DNA of 64,000 nucleotides from Sedimentisphaerales bacterium (GTDB taxonomy: Bacteria; Planctomycetota; Phycisphaerae; Sedimentisphaerales; SM23-30). Position 1 is the first letter of the stretch, and each line of letters starts with the position of its first letter. The position numbers and the translations under genes were made by a program. The stretch spans positions 186,001 to 250,000 of the forward strand of contig JANQJS010000038.1 of assembly GCA_028281535.1 (NCBI GenBank). The letters are read 5' to 3'. The notes beneath the pieces are model-generated. The model did no database searches. It was not told the origin of the DNA and saw nothing but the letters and a program-made list of their open reading frames with translations. This document shows positions 9,011-17,824 of this stretch, piece after piece.

Positions 9011-10707
9011 GCCGTCTGGTCGGTTGCGACACGATATTTAGGGTCGTTACAAACGTCGACTTCAATGATGCCACTGGCTTTATTGATAAGCTTTTGACAT
9101 TCAGTGCTTAAATGACGCAAGCGAACATTCTTATTTAATTCTTTGTATTTTTCGCTGATACCATTAATTGCTTCAATGGCAGAATGGTCATACACTCGAC
9201 AATTTTCAAATTCTATCACAACTGTTTCCGGGTCATCTGCAGGCGTAAAAATAGATTTGAAATTTGTTATGGCTCCAAAAAATAATGGCCCATCTAATGC
9301 ATATATTTTTGTTTCACCATCGTTGCGAATTTCAGCGTTGATACGCTGAGATTTTTTCCAGGAAAACACCAGAGCAGAAAAGATTACTCCTGCCGCTACG
9401 GCTATCGCTAAATCAAATAGGACCGTCATCGAAGATACCAATACGATGACGATAAAATCATTTCTTGGGATTTTATTCCAGAGACGAAGGCTCGTCCATT
9501 CAAAGGTCGCAATCACCACAATAAACATAACGCCAACCAGTGCTGCTACGGGAATTTTTCCTATGCTTGTCCAGAGTGGTGGAAATAAAATGAAGCAAAG
9601 TAGGAATAATGAGGCAGAAATCCCAGATATCCTGCTCCGCCCACCTGAACGAATATTAATCATCGACTGGCCAATCATGGCACAGCCGCCCATGCTGCCA
9701 AAAAAGCCAGAGACGATATTAGCTAATCCTTGTCCGATACATTCACGATTGCCATTTCCTCGAGTTTCTGTTAATTCATCGATCAGTGTCAATGTCATTA
9801 ATGATTCAATCAGTCCTATGGCAGCCAGGGTTAGTGCCAAACCTAAAATTATGGTTAAGCTGTTAAAGTTAAATGGAATCGATGGGATAGCAAAGGAACC
9901 TGCTTTTCTCGATTCATCAGCTAGAGGAATTTCCATTGATGCAGCTGCAATCTCAGTGGCTTTCTGGTCTAGTTCACTGAATTTCAAGTTTTGTTTTATG
10001 TCATCAAAATATTGCGATTTATAATTTTTCTCATTGGCAATCTGTTTGTTAGAATCGACATAATCTTGAACTGTAATGGAGTGGATGGGTGTTAATTGCA
10101 CCAAGGTGGTCACAATAACGATAGCAGCTAATGTTCCAGGCACTGCTTTGGTAAATTTAGGTAAATAATGAATGATTGCCATCGTTAACAAAATAAGACC
10201 AACAGTTATCATCAATGTGGAGCCGGTCATCCATTGACCCACCACCTCAAAGCTGGCCGTTTGCGTATTGTATTGAACTTCATGATTATGTTTAAGTTGG
10301 CCAAGTTGAGCTAAGCCAATGACAATTGCAAGTCCATTAACAAAACCTAGCATCACCGGGTGAGGAATCAATCGCACAAATTTCCCAAGTTTTAATACGC
10401 CGCAGGCGATTTGAAAAATGCCGCAAAGTATAACTGCTGCGAAAAGATATTCTAGGCCATACATGATGACAAAAGCCGTCATGACAACTGCCATAGCGCC
10501 TGTCGCTCCAGAAATCATACCAGGCCGCCCTCCGACGATTGAAGTAATAAAGCCAACGAAGAAGGCTGCCCATAATCCAACTGAAGGGCTGACTTCTGCA
10601 ACAAATGCAAAAGCAACAGCTTCAGGTACCAATGCTAGAGATACCGTTAATCCTGAGAGGATGTCATTTTTTAGGTTGTCTGGCCGCTTGATCACTAAAT
10701 CAATCAT
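9007..10707 (-). CDS. SulP-family anion transporter with STAS domain
   Basis: A 566-residue inner-membrane permease. It starts with the SulP segment LSGLTVSLALVPEAVAFAF, followed by about eleven hydrophobic spans and a cytoplasmic STAS domain at the C-terminus (from about residue 450; VVIEFENCRVYDHSAIEAI). SulP proteins import sulfate, bicarbonate or other anions, often with sodium or protons. Between spans there is an unusually long hydrophilic loop (about residues 215-270) rich in lysine, aspartate and glutamine. The ATG at 10707 follows AAGGAAATGAC. Substrate is undetermined; sulfate and bicarbonate are the main options. Preceded by a long structured leader and its own promoter. Confidence 0.88.
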   Translation of the reverse strand: MIDLVIKRPDNLKNDILSGLTVSLALVPEAVAFAFVAEVSPSVGLWAAFFVGFITSIVGGRPGMISGATGAMAVVMTAFVIMYGLEYLFAAVILCGIFQIACGVLKLGKFVRLIPHPVMLGFVNGLAIVIGLAQLGQLKHNHEVQYNTQTASFEVVGQWMTGSTLMITVGLILLTMAIIHYLPKFTKAVPGTLAAIVIVTTLVQLTPIHSITVQDYVDSNKQIANEKNYKSQYFDDIKQNLKFSELDQKATEIAAASMEIPLADESRKAGSFAIPSIPFNFNSLTIILGLALTLAAIGLIESLMTLTLIDELTETRGNGNRECIGQGLANIVSGFFGSMGGCAMIGQSMINIRSGGRSRISGISASLFLLCFILFPPLWTSIGKIPVAALVGVMFIVVIATFEWTSLRLWNKIPRNDFIVIVLVSSMTVLFDLAIAVAAGVIFSALVFSWKKSQRINAEIRNDGETKIYALDGPLFFGAITNFKSIFTPADDPETVVIEFENCRVYDHSAIEAINGISEKYKELNKNVRLRHLSTECQKLINKASGIIEVDVCNDPKYRVATDQTA

Positions 10708-10925
10708 GTCATTTCCTTACATCGCCGATGATCTTATTCCACAAAAAGTACAATAAGACCAATCTCGTTTTGGTCTAAAAACCAATTTGAGGACTCTTCG
10801 CTAAATTTAAAAAGGGAAACAGGTCAAAGCCTGCTAGTTTCGGGCAAGGGGATTGCCCTACCTTAAATATAAACTCTTCATTTCTAGCTGCTTACAGGAT
10901 GCCCATCATCTCTGCAAATCTAAGG
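10708..10925 (-). promoter_or_regulatory. Long structured 5' leader of the SulP gene with competing hairpins
   Basis: About 220 transcribed bases separate the predicted promoter from the SulP start. Read on the minus strand they contain GGGCAA/TTGCCC (10858-10842), CAGG/CCTG just after it, and then three segments that can pair in two exclusive ways: TTGGT (10785-10781) with ACCAA, or AGACCAA (10776-10770) with TTGGTCT (10762-10756, seven perfect pairs). That arrangement resembles an attenuator or riboswitch expression platform. I do not recognise a known riboswitch class. Confidence 0.4.
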
Positions 10926-10930
10926 TAAAC

Positions 10931-10960
10931 CTTATACCACAACTGACATAGTAATGTCAA
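10931..10960 (-). promoter_or_regulatory. Predicted promoter of the SulP gene
   Basis: Minus strand: consensus TTGACA (10960-10955), an 18-base spacer and TATAAG (10936-10931). It lies in the gap between htpX and the SulP gene, so SulP is likely transcribed separately from the upstream operon. Confidence 0.55.
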
Positions 10961-10996
10961 GTCTTTACTATGTAAGAATTTAATGGGGTTTTGGTC

Positions 10997-11857
10997 TTAG
11001 AATAACCCAGTGCTAGGCTTGCCAATTAATGCTACAAGGCGTTTTTCTAATGCTGGGTGGGTTGTGAATAATTCTGCAGCTTTTTTACCATTAAATGGCT
11101 GGACGATAAACATCTGCTTTTGGCTTTCATTGACAACCTGCATTGGGACACGGCGATTTTGCAAATGCAGTTTTTCCAGTGCTGTTGCCAGATACATGGG
11201 ATCACCTGCTAATTCCGCGCCATAATGATCTGCGTTGTATTCACGTTTTCGGCTAATCGCCATTTGGATCAAGGCCGCTGCGATGGGAGCAGAAATCAAT
11301 AAAACAATCGCAACGAATGGGTTCCCTCCTTCGCCATCCCGATTGCCGCCAATTGGCAAAAACCAAAGTAAATACCCCAAAGCTCCAATAGCTCCTGCAA
11401 TAGTCGCTGCGACAGAGCTAATCAGGATATCACGATGTTTAATGTGTGCCAGTTCATGGCCAATGACACCTTTTAGTTCGTTGTAGTCCAGAATCCGCAA
11501 AATACCTTCGGTGACAGCGACAGCTGAATTCCGAGGATTGCGACCAGTAGCAAACGCATTCGGCGCATCTTGCGGGCAAATATAGACTCCAGGCATTGGT
11601 AGGTTTGCTTTCTGGGCGAGTTCTCGCACCATGCCAACCAGTTCAGGGGCATCTTGTTCAGTGACCTGCTTGGCACGCATACTGGCTAGAGCAATTTTAT
11701 CAGAAAAGAAATAGGCAACAATATTGGTCATGCCCCCAATAATTATCGCAATTATCATACCTTTTTGTCCAGCAATAGCATTGCCTGCTACTACGAACAA
11801 GAACATCAAAGAAGCAATGAGTATGAATGTTTTAAAATTATTTACAAAGCGAAACAT
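10997..11857 (-). CDS. htpX: HtpX-like membrane zinc metalloprotease (M48B)
   Basis: A 286-residue inner-membrane protease that degrades misfolded membrane proteins. Two N-terminal hydrophobic spans (about residues 10-50) are followed by the FATGRNPRNSAVAVTEG segment, the zinc motif HELAH (with the next acidic ligand in KREYNADHYGAEL), and two further hydrophobic spans between them. Length matches E. coli HtpX (293). It starts 9 bases after the acylphosphatase stop and is the last gene of the flippase-plsY-acyP-htpX operon. A strong AGGAG lies upstream of the ATG. Confidence 0.94.
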   Translation of the reverse strand: MFRFVNNFKTFILIASLMFLFVVAGNAIAGQKGMIIAIIIGGMTNIVAYFFSDKIALASMRAKQVTEQDAPELVGMVRELAQKANLPMPGVYICPQDAPNAFATGRNPRNSAVAVTEGILRILDYNELKGVIGHELAHIKHRDILISSVAATIAGAIGALGYLLWFLPIGGNRDGEGGNPFVAIVLLISAPIAAALIQMAISRKREYNADHYGAELAGDPMYLATALEKLHLQNRRVPMQVVNESQKQMFIVQPFNGKKAAELFTTHPALEKRLVALIGKPSTGLF

Positions 11858-11866
11858 CGTATTCTC

Positions 11867-12136
11867 CTAGTAGATTATTTCAAATGTTTTATATTGTTTA
11901 GTTGCTGGTCTTTGATCAACACAGACTTCTGTAATATATCGTTGCATAGTATCGGCCAATGTGTCAATAAAGGATTCAATTTCATCATTTTCACCTTCAG
12001 CAACAATTTTAACGGTTCCATCTGGCATGTTTTGTACCGTTCCCTGGATATCAAAACTTTCCGCCAGATTATAGGTCGTATAGCGAAAACCTACGCCTTG
12101 TACGCGACCACTGATTATTACGGTTTTCTGGATCAC
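11867..12136 (-). CDS. acyP: Acylphosphatase
   Basis: Hydrolyses small carboxyl phosphates such as acetyl or carbamoyl phosphate. The 89 residues are the normal family size. The signature GRVQGVGFRYTTYNLA supplies the phosphate loop and catalytic arginine, and the catalytic asparagine is in GTVQNMPDGTV. It sits between plsY (13 bases) and htpX (9 bases) in one operon. PlsY uses acyl-phosphate as acyl donor, so the pairing is suggestive, but acylphosphatases are not known to act on long-chain acyl phosphates. Confidence 0.93.
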   Translation of the reverse strand: MIQKTVIISGRVQGVGFRYTTYNLAESFDIQGTVQNMPDGTVKIVAEGENDEIESFIDTLADTMQRYITEVCVDQRPATKQYKTFEIIY

Positions 12137-12149
12137 TGGTTCACCCGAT

Positions 12150-12815
12150 TTATTTGCCTTCTGTGCCTGCTAATAACCGACTGATATTGGAACGATGGCG
12201 TAAAACCACCAAAATGGCCAGAATAGAACAAAATATGAAGAGTGGCCAAAGCTGATTTAAGTGCCACTGGTCAATTGTGAGAATTAAGGCTAAAAAGCCT
12301 ATCGGAAAACCAACAGCAGCAAGGATTGATGCCAGAGAGACATATCGCCATAATTTCCAAGCAATGACCCAGAGGGCCAGAGCAATAATTGCTGAAAAGG
12401 TAAAATATGGCCAGACTCCCAGCAATGCCCCAAATGATGTTGCGATACCTTTGCCACCGACGCTCATGAGGTAGACCGGAAACATGTGACCGAGAATACT
12501 CGCGGCAGCCACCATCAGCCAGGCCAATTGCCCCGTTTGGTTAAGAAGGTGTTGGTCTATCGCAAAATTTGATTTAAAGAGAAATTGACTGGCAACCATC
12601 ACTGGAATGAATCCTTTGAAAAAATCCAGAATAAAGCAGGTTTTGCCCCACCCTTTCCCGATGATTCTTGTGACATTGGTCGCACCAATATTGCCACTGC
12701 CTTCATTTCGAATGTCAATTCCTTTGTATTTACCGATAAGCAGTCCAAATGGAATTGCCCCAAGCAGGTAGCCAAATAAAGGAAGGAGACCAAATGCGAT
12801 AAGATATTGATTCAT
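12150..12815 (-). CDS. plsY: Acyl-phosphate:glycerol-3-phosphate acyltransferase
   Basis: Integral membrane enzyme that transfers an acyl group from acyl-phosphate to glycerol-3-phosphate, making lysophosphatidic acid for phospholipid synthesis. The 221 residues carry the PlsY motifs: GAIPFGLLIGKYKGIDIRN, the glycine-rich GSGNIGATNVTR, and GGKGIATSFGALLG. Several hydrophobic spans are present. The ATG at 12815 is preferred to a TTG at 12821. It begins about 12 bases downstream of the flippase-like gene. Confidence 0.94.
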   Translation of the reverse strand: MNQYLIAFGLLPLFGYLLGAIPFGLLIGKYKGIDIRNEGSGNIGATNVTRIIGKGWGKTCFILDFFKGFIPVMVASQFLFKSNFAIDQHLLNQTGQLAWLMVAAASILGHMFPVYLMSVGGKGIATSFGALLGVWPYFTFSAIIALALWVIAWKLWRYVSLASILAAVGFPIGFLALILTIDQWHLNQLWPLFIFCSILAILVVLRHRSNISRLLAGTEGK

Positions 12816-12827
12816 ACTCAAACCTAT

Positions 12828-13841
12828 TTAAGAAGCGTTCTCCATCATGCTTTCTTTCATTTCTTTTTGATTAGGCAGGTGCCCACCAAAAAATGGAACC
12901 AACCCACCAGGTATTGAACAAAAACAAATCAAAACTCGGTAACATAACGCTAAAGCAATTGCAGACGCATATGCTTGTGAGGGATTCTCCGGATTGATGA
13001 CAAGTGCAAAGAGATATTTGATCATATTTTCTATGATGCCCAAACCACCAGGCACGGGAATAGCAGCGGCAATAACCCAGACGATGGGCATAATTATTAA
13101 ACATTGCATGAAACTAACATTGGTAAAACCTAAGGCCTGAGTCAGGAAATAAACAGAAATCACAGCGCCACCTTGTAAAATCACTGTAAGAATAAGTGCT
13201 TTAAAAAGTGTTGATGTATGTGAGCGATAGATTCGAATAGAATTATCAACTTCCGCCAGTTTTTGAGCGACGGGCAATTTATTTAAAATCTGGCTAATCA
13301 TCAATGCGCGTCTAGTACGCCGACTTAGAAAAATAATGGCAACACCGACCATGAGTAAAAATATACCCCAAACAACCCATCGAATTTGAATTCCTTCGTA
13401 AGATAATTCTGGGCCAATGCATAAGCTTGCGATAGCAGCAACCAAAATCATACCAATGAGGCCAACAAGTCGATCGACAAAAACGGTGACGACTGCTTCG
13501 AGTCGTTTGCCTTTTTCGCTATGGTGTGTGATATACCATCCTTTTAATAAATCGCCACCAACCGAGCCCGGCATCATGTTATTATAAAATAATCCTAAAT
13601 AAGTTAATTTGATCGCTTGATAAAGTGATATGGATACGCCGTGGACCTTAAGTAAAATAACCCATCTTCCCGCCAGGAGAGTTTGAGATACGAAATAAAT
13701 TAATACCGCCCCGCTGGCCCATTTCCATTGAAGTGATTTTATGGCAGATTTGAGGTTTTCCATGTCAACCCCTGACATGAATAACCAGAGAGCCAGGATG
13801 GCTACAACTAACCAGATAATGCTTTTAAGTTTACTTTTCAT
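12828..13841 (-). CDS. Lysylphosphatidylglycerol synthase-type flippase-domain membrane protein (UPF0104/YbhN-like)
   Basis: A 337-residue polytopic protein with about eight transmembrane spans. The family-typical segments are LAGRWVILLKVHGV, YNNMMPGSVGGDLLKGWY and PVPGGLGIIENM. Members resemble the flippase half of MprF but lack the aminoacyl-transferase domain, and are thought to move lipids or glycans across the membrane. It is the first gene of the operon with plsY, acyP and htpX, which fits an envelope lipid role. The transported molecule is unknown. Confidence 0.85.
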   Translation of the reverse strand: MKSKLKSIIWLVVAILALWLFMSGVDMENLKSAIKSLQWKWASGAVLIYFVSQTLLAGRWVILLKVHGVSISLYQAIKLTYLGLFYNNMMPGSVGGDLLKGWYITHHSEKGKRLEAVVTVFVDRLVGLIGMILVAAIASLCIGPELSYEGIQIRWVVWGIFLLMVGVAIIFLSRRTRRALMISQILNKLPVAQKLAEVDNSIRIYRSHTSTLFKALILTVILQGGAVISVYFLTQALGFTNVSFMQCLIIMPIVWVIAAAIPVPGGLGIIENMIKYLFALVINPENPSQAYASAIALALCYRVLICFCSIPGGLVPFFGGHLPNQKEMKESMMENAS

Positions 13842-14161
13842 AAATGATCAATTTTACACTAACTTAAATATCTTTCATGCTTTTTAGATTTAGAAGTAGT
13901 CAAATAAGAAAATCTACCATATTATAAGAACTTATGAGCGTAAATACCGTATTATATGCTAACATAACTATTTTTACAATACTAGTTTAAAGCTATTTAA
14001 CCTGATGAACATATCATCATAATTAAAAAGTTTTATCAAATGGATCGATTATATCGTTTAAAATAGCCTTCAGGATTGAATTATTGATTGATTTCGGGGG
14101 CAATGCGATGAAGTACAGAAGGATAAAAAGCCGAATATAAACTATATGTGCGTAATAAACT
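13842..14161 (+). other. Divergent intergenic region between the flippase and HEAT-repeat genes
   Basis: About 320 very AT-rich bases. It holds the minus-strand promoter at 13951-13979. I see no RNA gene, no convincing plus-strand promoter and no ribosome site just before the HEAT-repeat gene. Confidence 0.5.
13951..13979 (-). promoter_or_regulatory. Predicted promoter of the flippase-plsY-acyP-htpX operon
   Basis: Minus strand: TTGTAA (13979-13974), a 17-base spacer and a perfect TATAAT (13956-13951). Leader of about 100 bases before the flippase-like gene. Confidence 0.55.
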
Positions 14162-16666
14162 ATGAAATTGGCTTTATTTAGAAATATCATCAATATGTCC
14201 ACTTTGCTAAAGCTTAGTATTTTCCTGATTATTTTATTCACAGGGGCGTTATGGTCGCAAGAAGGGGCTGATTCAGGCGAAAAAGAGGTGATTTCACCCG
14301 CTAACCAGGCTTTACTTGAGGTGCTTCTTTCTGAGAGTACGGAGCAAGAAATTCGGATTAAAAGTACGCAGGCATTGTTGAATGACCCTGAATCCTATAA
14401 TCGCTTGCTGGAAATATTAAGTCACCCTAACCATACCTCCGCTCGATTAATCATTTGCCAGGTCATTGCCAGCTATAATGATCAGAGCTTATTAAGTAAC
14501 AGTATGGAATTATTACCTTCGGGATTTATTAACCCTTTATTGGATAACTTGGATGATAATAATCCTGAACTATCGACATGGGCTGCTCGTGCGTTGTCAA
14601 AGTTTCAAAGTTATGATGTTTCAGACATTTTAGCGACTTTGGCTTCTGATAATTCAAAAAGTATTAATAAACGACTTGCTGCGGTTGACGCATTGAAACT
14701 TATGTCAGGAAAATCACCTGTGATTGCTCTCGGGCAATTGCTTCAAGATGAAAATACGCTTTTAAAACAAAGAGCTTCAGAATCACTCCAGGTGTTGCTG
14801 GCCGTAGACCAGCCGATCGATGCGAATGAATTTAATGAAAATTATTTTCATTATCTGCAAAATGTGCCTGAAAATGTTTTTCTCTCAAAGCAGTTTTATC
14901 GAAGTCAAAGAGATTTGCAGTTACAAAAAACCCAATATGGTTTGCTGAAAAATAAGTTAAATGAAGTTATGGATCGTCATCTAGCAGTGTTGTCCCAGCA
15001 AACATTACAGATTTCTGATCTTGCCCAGAAGCTGGATGTGTTTTGGAAAAATCTTGATATAGAAAACGACATCTATCTCAGAGAGTGGGCGATGGAACAG
15101 ATATTACAGCTTTCTACCGCCGCAAATGTTCAAACAACCCCCATCGCTGAACAATTGGTGTCAGGCTTAAAAGGATATATTCAAGATCCTGAACCTGAAA
15201 TTCGTTTACGCGTTGCCAAGACCTTGGAAAATCTATTTTTAAAGGCGCAACAAACAGCCCCGATGCTTCTTGAGCGACTTGTACTGGAGAAAGATGCAAA
15301 TGTGCAAACCGCCTTGCTATCCGCTTTGGGAACATTTGAATATAGTTTGTCAATTCCACAGGTGGTTTTATTATTAAGAAGCCCTGATTTGAAAGTCGTA
15401 ACGCAAGCACTCAGGACTCTTGGTAATTTAGCGGCAAACACAACCAATCCAATCGACAATAACCAATTGGACCAAATAGCAATTGCACTGGTTGGAAGCT
15501 ATAGGCCGACGTTGCCAGTAGATATTCGAAAAGAAATTATTCGGGGTATGTGGAAAATTACGTCTGTAAACTCTTTTCAGCCGCGTGCCAGGGAAATATT
15601 TAAAGAAATCTTAACTGCAGCTTTGAGTGATTCTGATGGTAGCGTAAGAAGTTGGGCTGTTCGGGCGCATGCGGATTTATATCAAGGCCAGACTTTTATT
15701 GACATTTTGAATACAGACAACTACTTGTTGGACGATACAGATCCTACTGTCCGGTTTCGTGTTATTGAAGCAATTGAAAAATATGGTTCGAATCAACAAC
15801 TCAGTGACCTCATGACACGCCTCAGTAAAGAACAATTACCTGATACGATAAAAGCTATCCAAAGTACGTCATTAGCCATCTTAAAAGTTCAGACGACAGA
15901 AATTGTATTTAACTGGGCAGAGCAGTATCAAGAAAATGAAAGTCGATTACTGACGAAAGATGAAAAACTACTCTATGATCAAATTGTCGATCTGTTATGG
16001 CAGAAAATAAGCCAGGATAAAGCAGATAATATCGCTGTTCCACTGAGATATGAAATATTGGCACTAGAACAATTAGCAAGAATTACAGAATCAGGATCGC
16101 AACCGGCTCAGTCGTTAGGATGGTATACCAAGCTGTTGAGTTTGAGCATTAAAGATATTGAAAAAGATCGTTATCGTTTTAAGGTATTAAATTTAGCGAT
16201 ACGCATTGACGACGACGCCTTGATATTAGCTGCTACGGACGCAGCTAACCAATTGAAACAGCGAGAAAATAACAAGAGTAGCCTGAACAATACATTGACC
16301 AATTTTTGTAAAATGGAAGTAAGCTCCGCTGGCAGTGATGTCGTACATCATGCTCGATTAATGATTAATTTATTGGATGCGACTAAAATGAATGATGAGT
16401 TATGTCAGCAGAAGCGATATGACCTCGCTATGAAGCTTATTATTTTACAAGAACAACATCTTGCCGATCAAGCTAAAGAACACAAAAATTATATGGAGTT
16501 GCTATCGCAGCTAGACTCCAGAATGGTTGACTATCCTACTGATGGTACGGTTGATGAAAAATTATTAAAACTATCTGAGTTTCGAACCATTTTATTAAAT
16601 TTGGATGACACGCCAAATGGCGAAGCGGCGATAGACAATACCGCAACTTCCCCAAATAGTTTATAG
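14162..16666 (+). CDS. Secreted HEAT-repeat protein of unknown function
   Basis: An 834-residue protein with an N-terminal signal peptide (hydrophobic core LLKLSIFLIILFTGALW) and then many degenerate helical HEAT-like repeats, for example LDDNNPELSTWAARAL, IQDPEPEIRLRVAKTL and LSDSDGSVRSWAVRAH, each with the alternating leucine pattern and an acidic turn. Two start codons are possible, ATG at 14162 and ATG at 14195; neither has a clear ribosome site and both keep the signal peptide. Such solenoids are protein-binding scaffolds; no catalytic residues are visible. A zinc-ribbon membrane protein follows 32 bases downstream. Its partner is unknown. Confidence 0.75.
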   Translation: MKLALFRNIINMSTLLKLSIFLIILFTGALWSQEGADSGEKEVISPANQALLEVLLSESTEQEIRIKSTQALLNDPESYNRLLEILSHPNHTSARLIICQVIASYNDQSLLSNSMELLPSGFINPLLDNLDDNNPELSTWAARALSKFQSYDVSDILATLASDNSKSINKRLAAVDALKLMSGKSPVIALGQLLQDENTLLKQRASESLQVLLAVDQPIDANEFNENYFHYLQNVPENVFLSKQFYRSQRDLQLQKTQYGLLKNKLNEVMDRHLAVLSQQTLQISDLAQKLDVFWKNLDIENDIYLREWAMEQILQLSTAANVQTTPIAEQLVSGLKGYIQDPEPEIRLRVAKTLENLFLKAQQTAPMLLERLVLEKDANVQTALLSALGTFEYSLSIPQVVLLLRSPDLKVVTQALRTLGNLAANTTNPIDNNQLDQIAIALVGSYRPTLPVDIRKEIIRGMWKITSVNSFQPRAREIFKEILTAALSDSDGSVRSWAVRAHADLYQGQTFIDILNTDNYLLDDTDPTVRFRVIEAIEKYGSNQQLSDLMTRLSKEQLPDTIKAIQSTSLAILKVQTTEIVFNWAEQYQENESRLLTKDEKLLYDQIVDLLWQKISQDKADNIAVPLRYEILALEQLARITESGSQPAQSLGWYTKLLSLSIKDIEKDRYRFKVLNLAIRIDDDALILAATDAANQLKQRENNKSSLNNTLTNFCKMEVSSAGSDVVHHARLMINLLDATKMNDELCQQKRYDLAMKLIILQEQHLADQAKEHKNYMELLSQLDSRMVDYPTDGTVDEKLLKLSEFRTILLNLDDTPNGEAAIDNTATSPNSL

Positions 16667-16698
16667 ATAATAATAACAAAGAACTGGGCAGTCTATTT

Positions 16699-17661
16699 GT
16701 GAATTCTAAACCAAATATGCAATATAAGTGTTCACAGTGTTCTGGATTGTACCCTAAAGATAAATCTTCGTGCATTTATTGCGGCTATTCTTCCGAAGCT
16801 AACTCCCTGGTTCAAGGAAAACCTCAAAAAGAGAAACGTTCATTAGATTATTCCATCTTTATTAAAGTATTTGTTGTTTTATTTGTCATTGGCTTTCCGG
16901 CATGGCTAATCTATAAAGCCGGTGATATGATCCATCAAGATATGACAACTTCCAATATTGTAACTCCTGTTAACTCTTACGACACAGCACAGAAGTTTTT
17001 TCAAGCAATATATGATAAGGATTTTCAATCCTGTTATGGTTTATTGAACAAAGATCGTAAGATGGCCGCATTAATCTCAGATCAAGCAAAAGAGGTCTAT
17101 TATTTACAATTTATGCGAATTCGAATATATCTTGAACAGCAAGTCTCACATAATTTCATAGAAACCATGGATGTCAGTGAAGATGGCAAGCATGTCATTT
17201 TTGATAATAAAATCAAGCTAACTTGTATCTATTCAGCTAAGCGAGATAAAAACAAAGTACTTCATTACTCACTCAAAGAGATTAAGGAATTTCCGGTCGA
17301 TACCTTTATCGGTTTAGGAGTGGAAGCTTATCAACGGCAACTCGAAAAGGTAATGGATGACACCGACAATATTACGAATGAACCTCAAGATTTATCACCT
17401 GAAGAATATTTAGCTTACTATAACAATCCCACATTGCGTGAATTGACCAAATCTTTCTACCATCAACGACAACTTGACACCCGACATTTCATCTTAATTA
17501 AAATCATAAAAGATCATGGCGAGGCTAGCTACACAAAAACATTTTTTCAAAAAGTAGCCCAGGACAATAATGAAGTTTTTAATCTCCGTAATTTTGCAAA
17601 AGATTATTTAGTGGGATTTCAGGCGAGAAAGACGAACGAAGAAAACTTCTGTAAGATGTGA
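16699..17661 (+). CDS. Zinc-ribbon, single-pass membrane protein of unknown function
   Basis: A 320-residue protein with a GTG start. Residues 10-29 form a four-cysteine zinc ribbon (CSQC, then CIYC). One transmembrane helix follows (about residues 54-73, IKVFVVLFVIGFPAWLIY), and then an extracytoplasmic domain that resembles an NTF2/DUF4878-like fold near YDTAQKFFQAIYDKDFQSC. The C-terminal 100 residues are charged and unassigned. It is probably cotranscribed with the HEAT-repeat gene. I do not recognise a specific family, and the fold suggestion is weak. Confidence 0.7.
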   Translation: MNSKPNMQYKCSQCSGLYPKDKSSCIYCGYSSEANSLVQGKPQKEKRSLDYSIFIKVFVVLFVIGFPAWLIYKAGDMIHQDMTTSNIVTPVNSYDTAQKFFQAIYDKDFQSCYGLLNKDRKMAALISDQAKEVYYLQFMRIRIYLEQQVSHNFIETMDVSEDGKHVIFDNKIKLTCIYSAKRDKNKVLHYSLKEIKEFPVDTFIGLGVEAYQRQLEKVMDDTDNITNEPQDLSPEEYLAYYNNPTLRELTKSFYHQRQLDTRHFILIKIIKDHGEASYTKTFFQKVAQDNNEVFNLRNFAKDYLVGFQARKTNEENFCKM

Positions 17662-17763
17662 TTTGCTGTTTGTCTGTGACTCTGGAAAAGAAATTATTTG
17701 AGACTGATCCTGGTATCCTTCCGATGAAATATCAATCCGCTAATTACCTGGAAAGATAGGCAT

Positions 17764-17793
17764 AAAAAAAGCCCCTGGGAAATCCCAGAGGCC
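17764..17793 (-). terminator. Rho-independent terminator of the sigma/anti-sigma operon
   Basis: Minus strand: stem GCCTCTGGG (17792-17784), loop ATTT, return arm CCCAGGGGC (17779-17771) with one G-U pair, and a run of seven T (17770-17764). It lies about 30 bases after the anti-sigma gene stop. Confidence 0.85.
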
Positions 17794-17824
17794 TTAGTGT
17801 TGTTTATGTATTGGTATATTATGA

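Noticed and set aside
9446-10024. 192-codon open frame antisense to the SulP gene
   Set aside because: Composition is that of a reverse-complemented membrane gene and no start signal is seen.
10811-10860. Cobalamin-riboswitch-like string (AAAAAGGGAAACAGGT) on the plus strand
   Set aside because: It lies on the strand opposite to the SulP transcript and lacks the conserved GCCACTG box; the resemblance is short.
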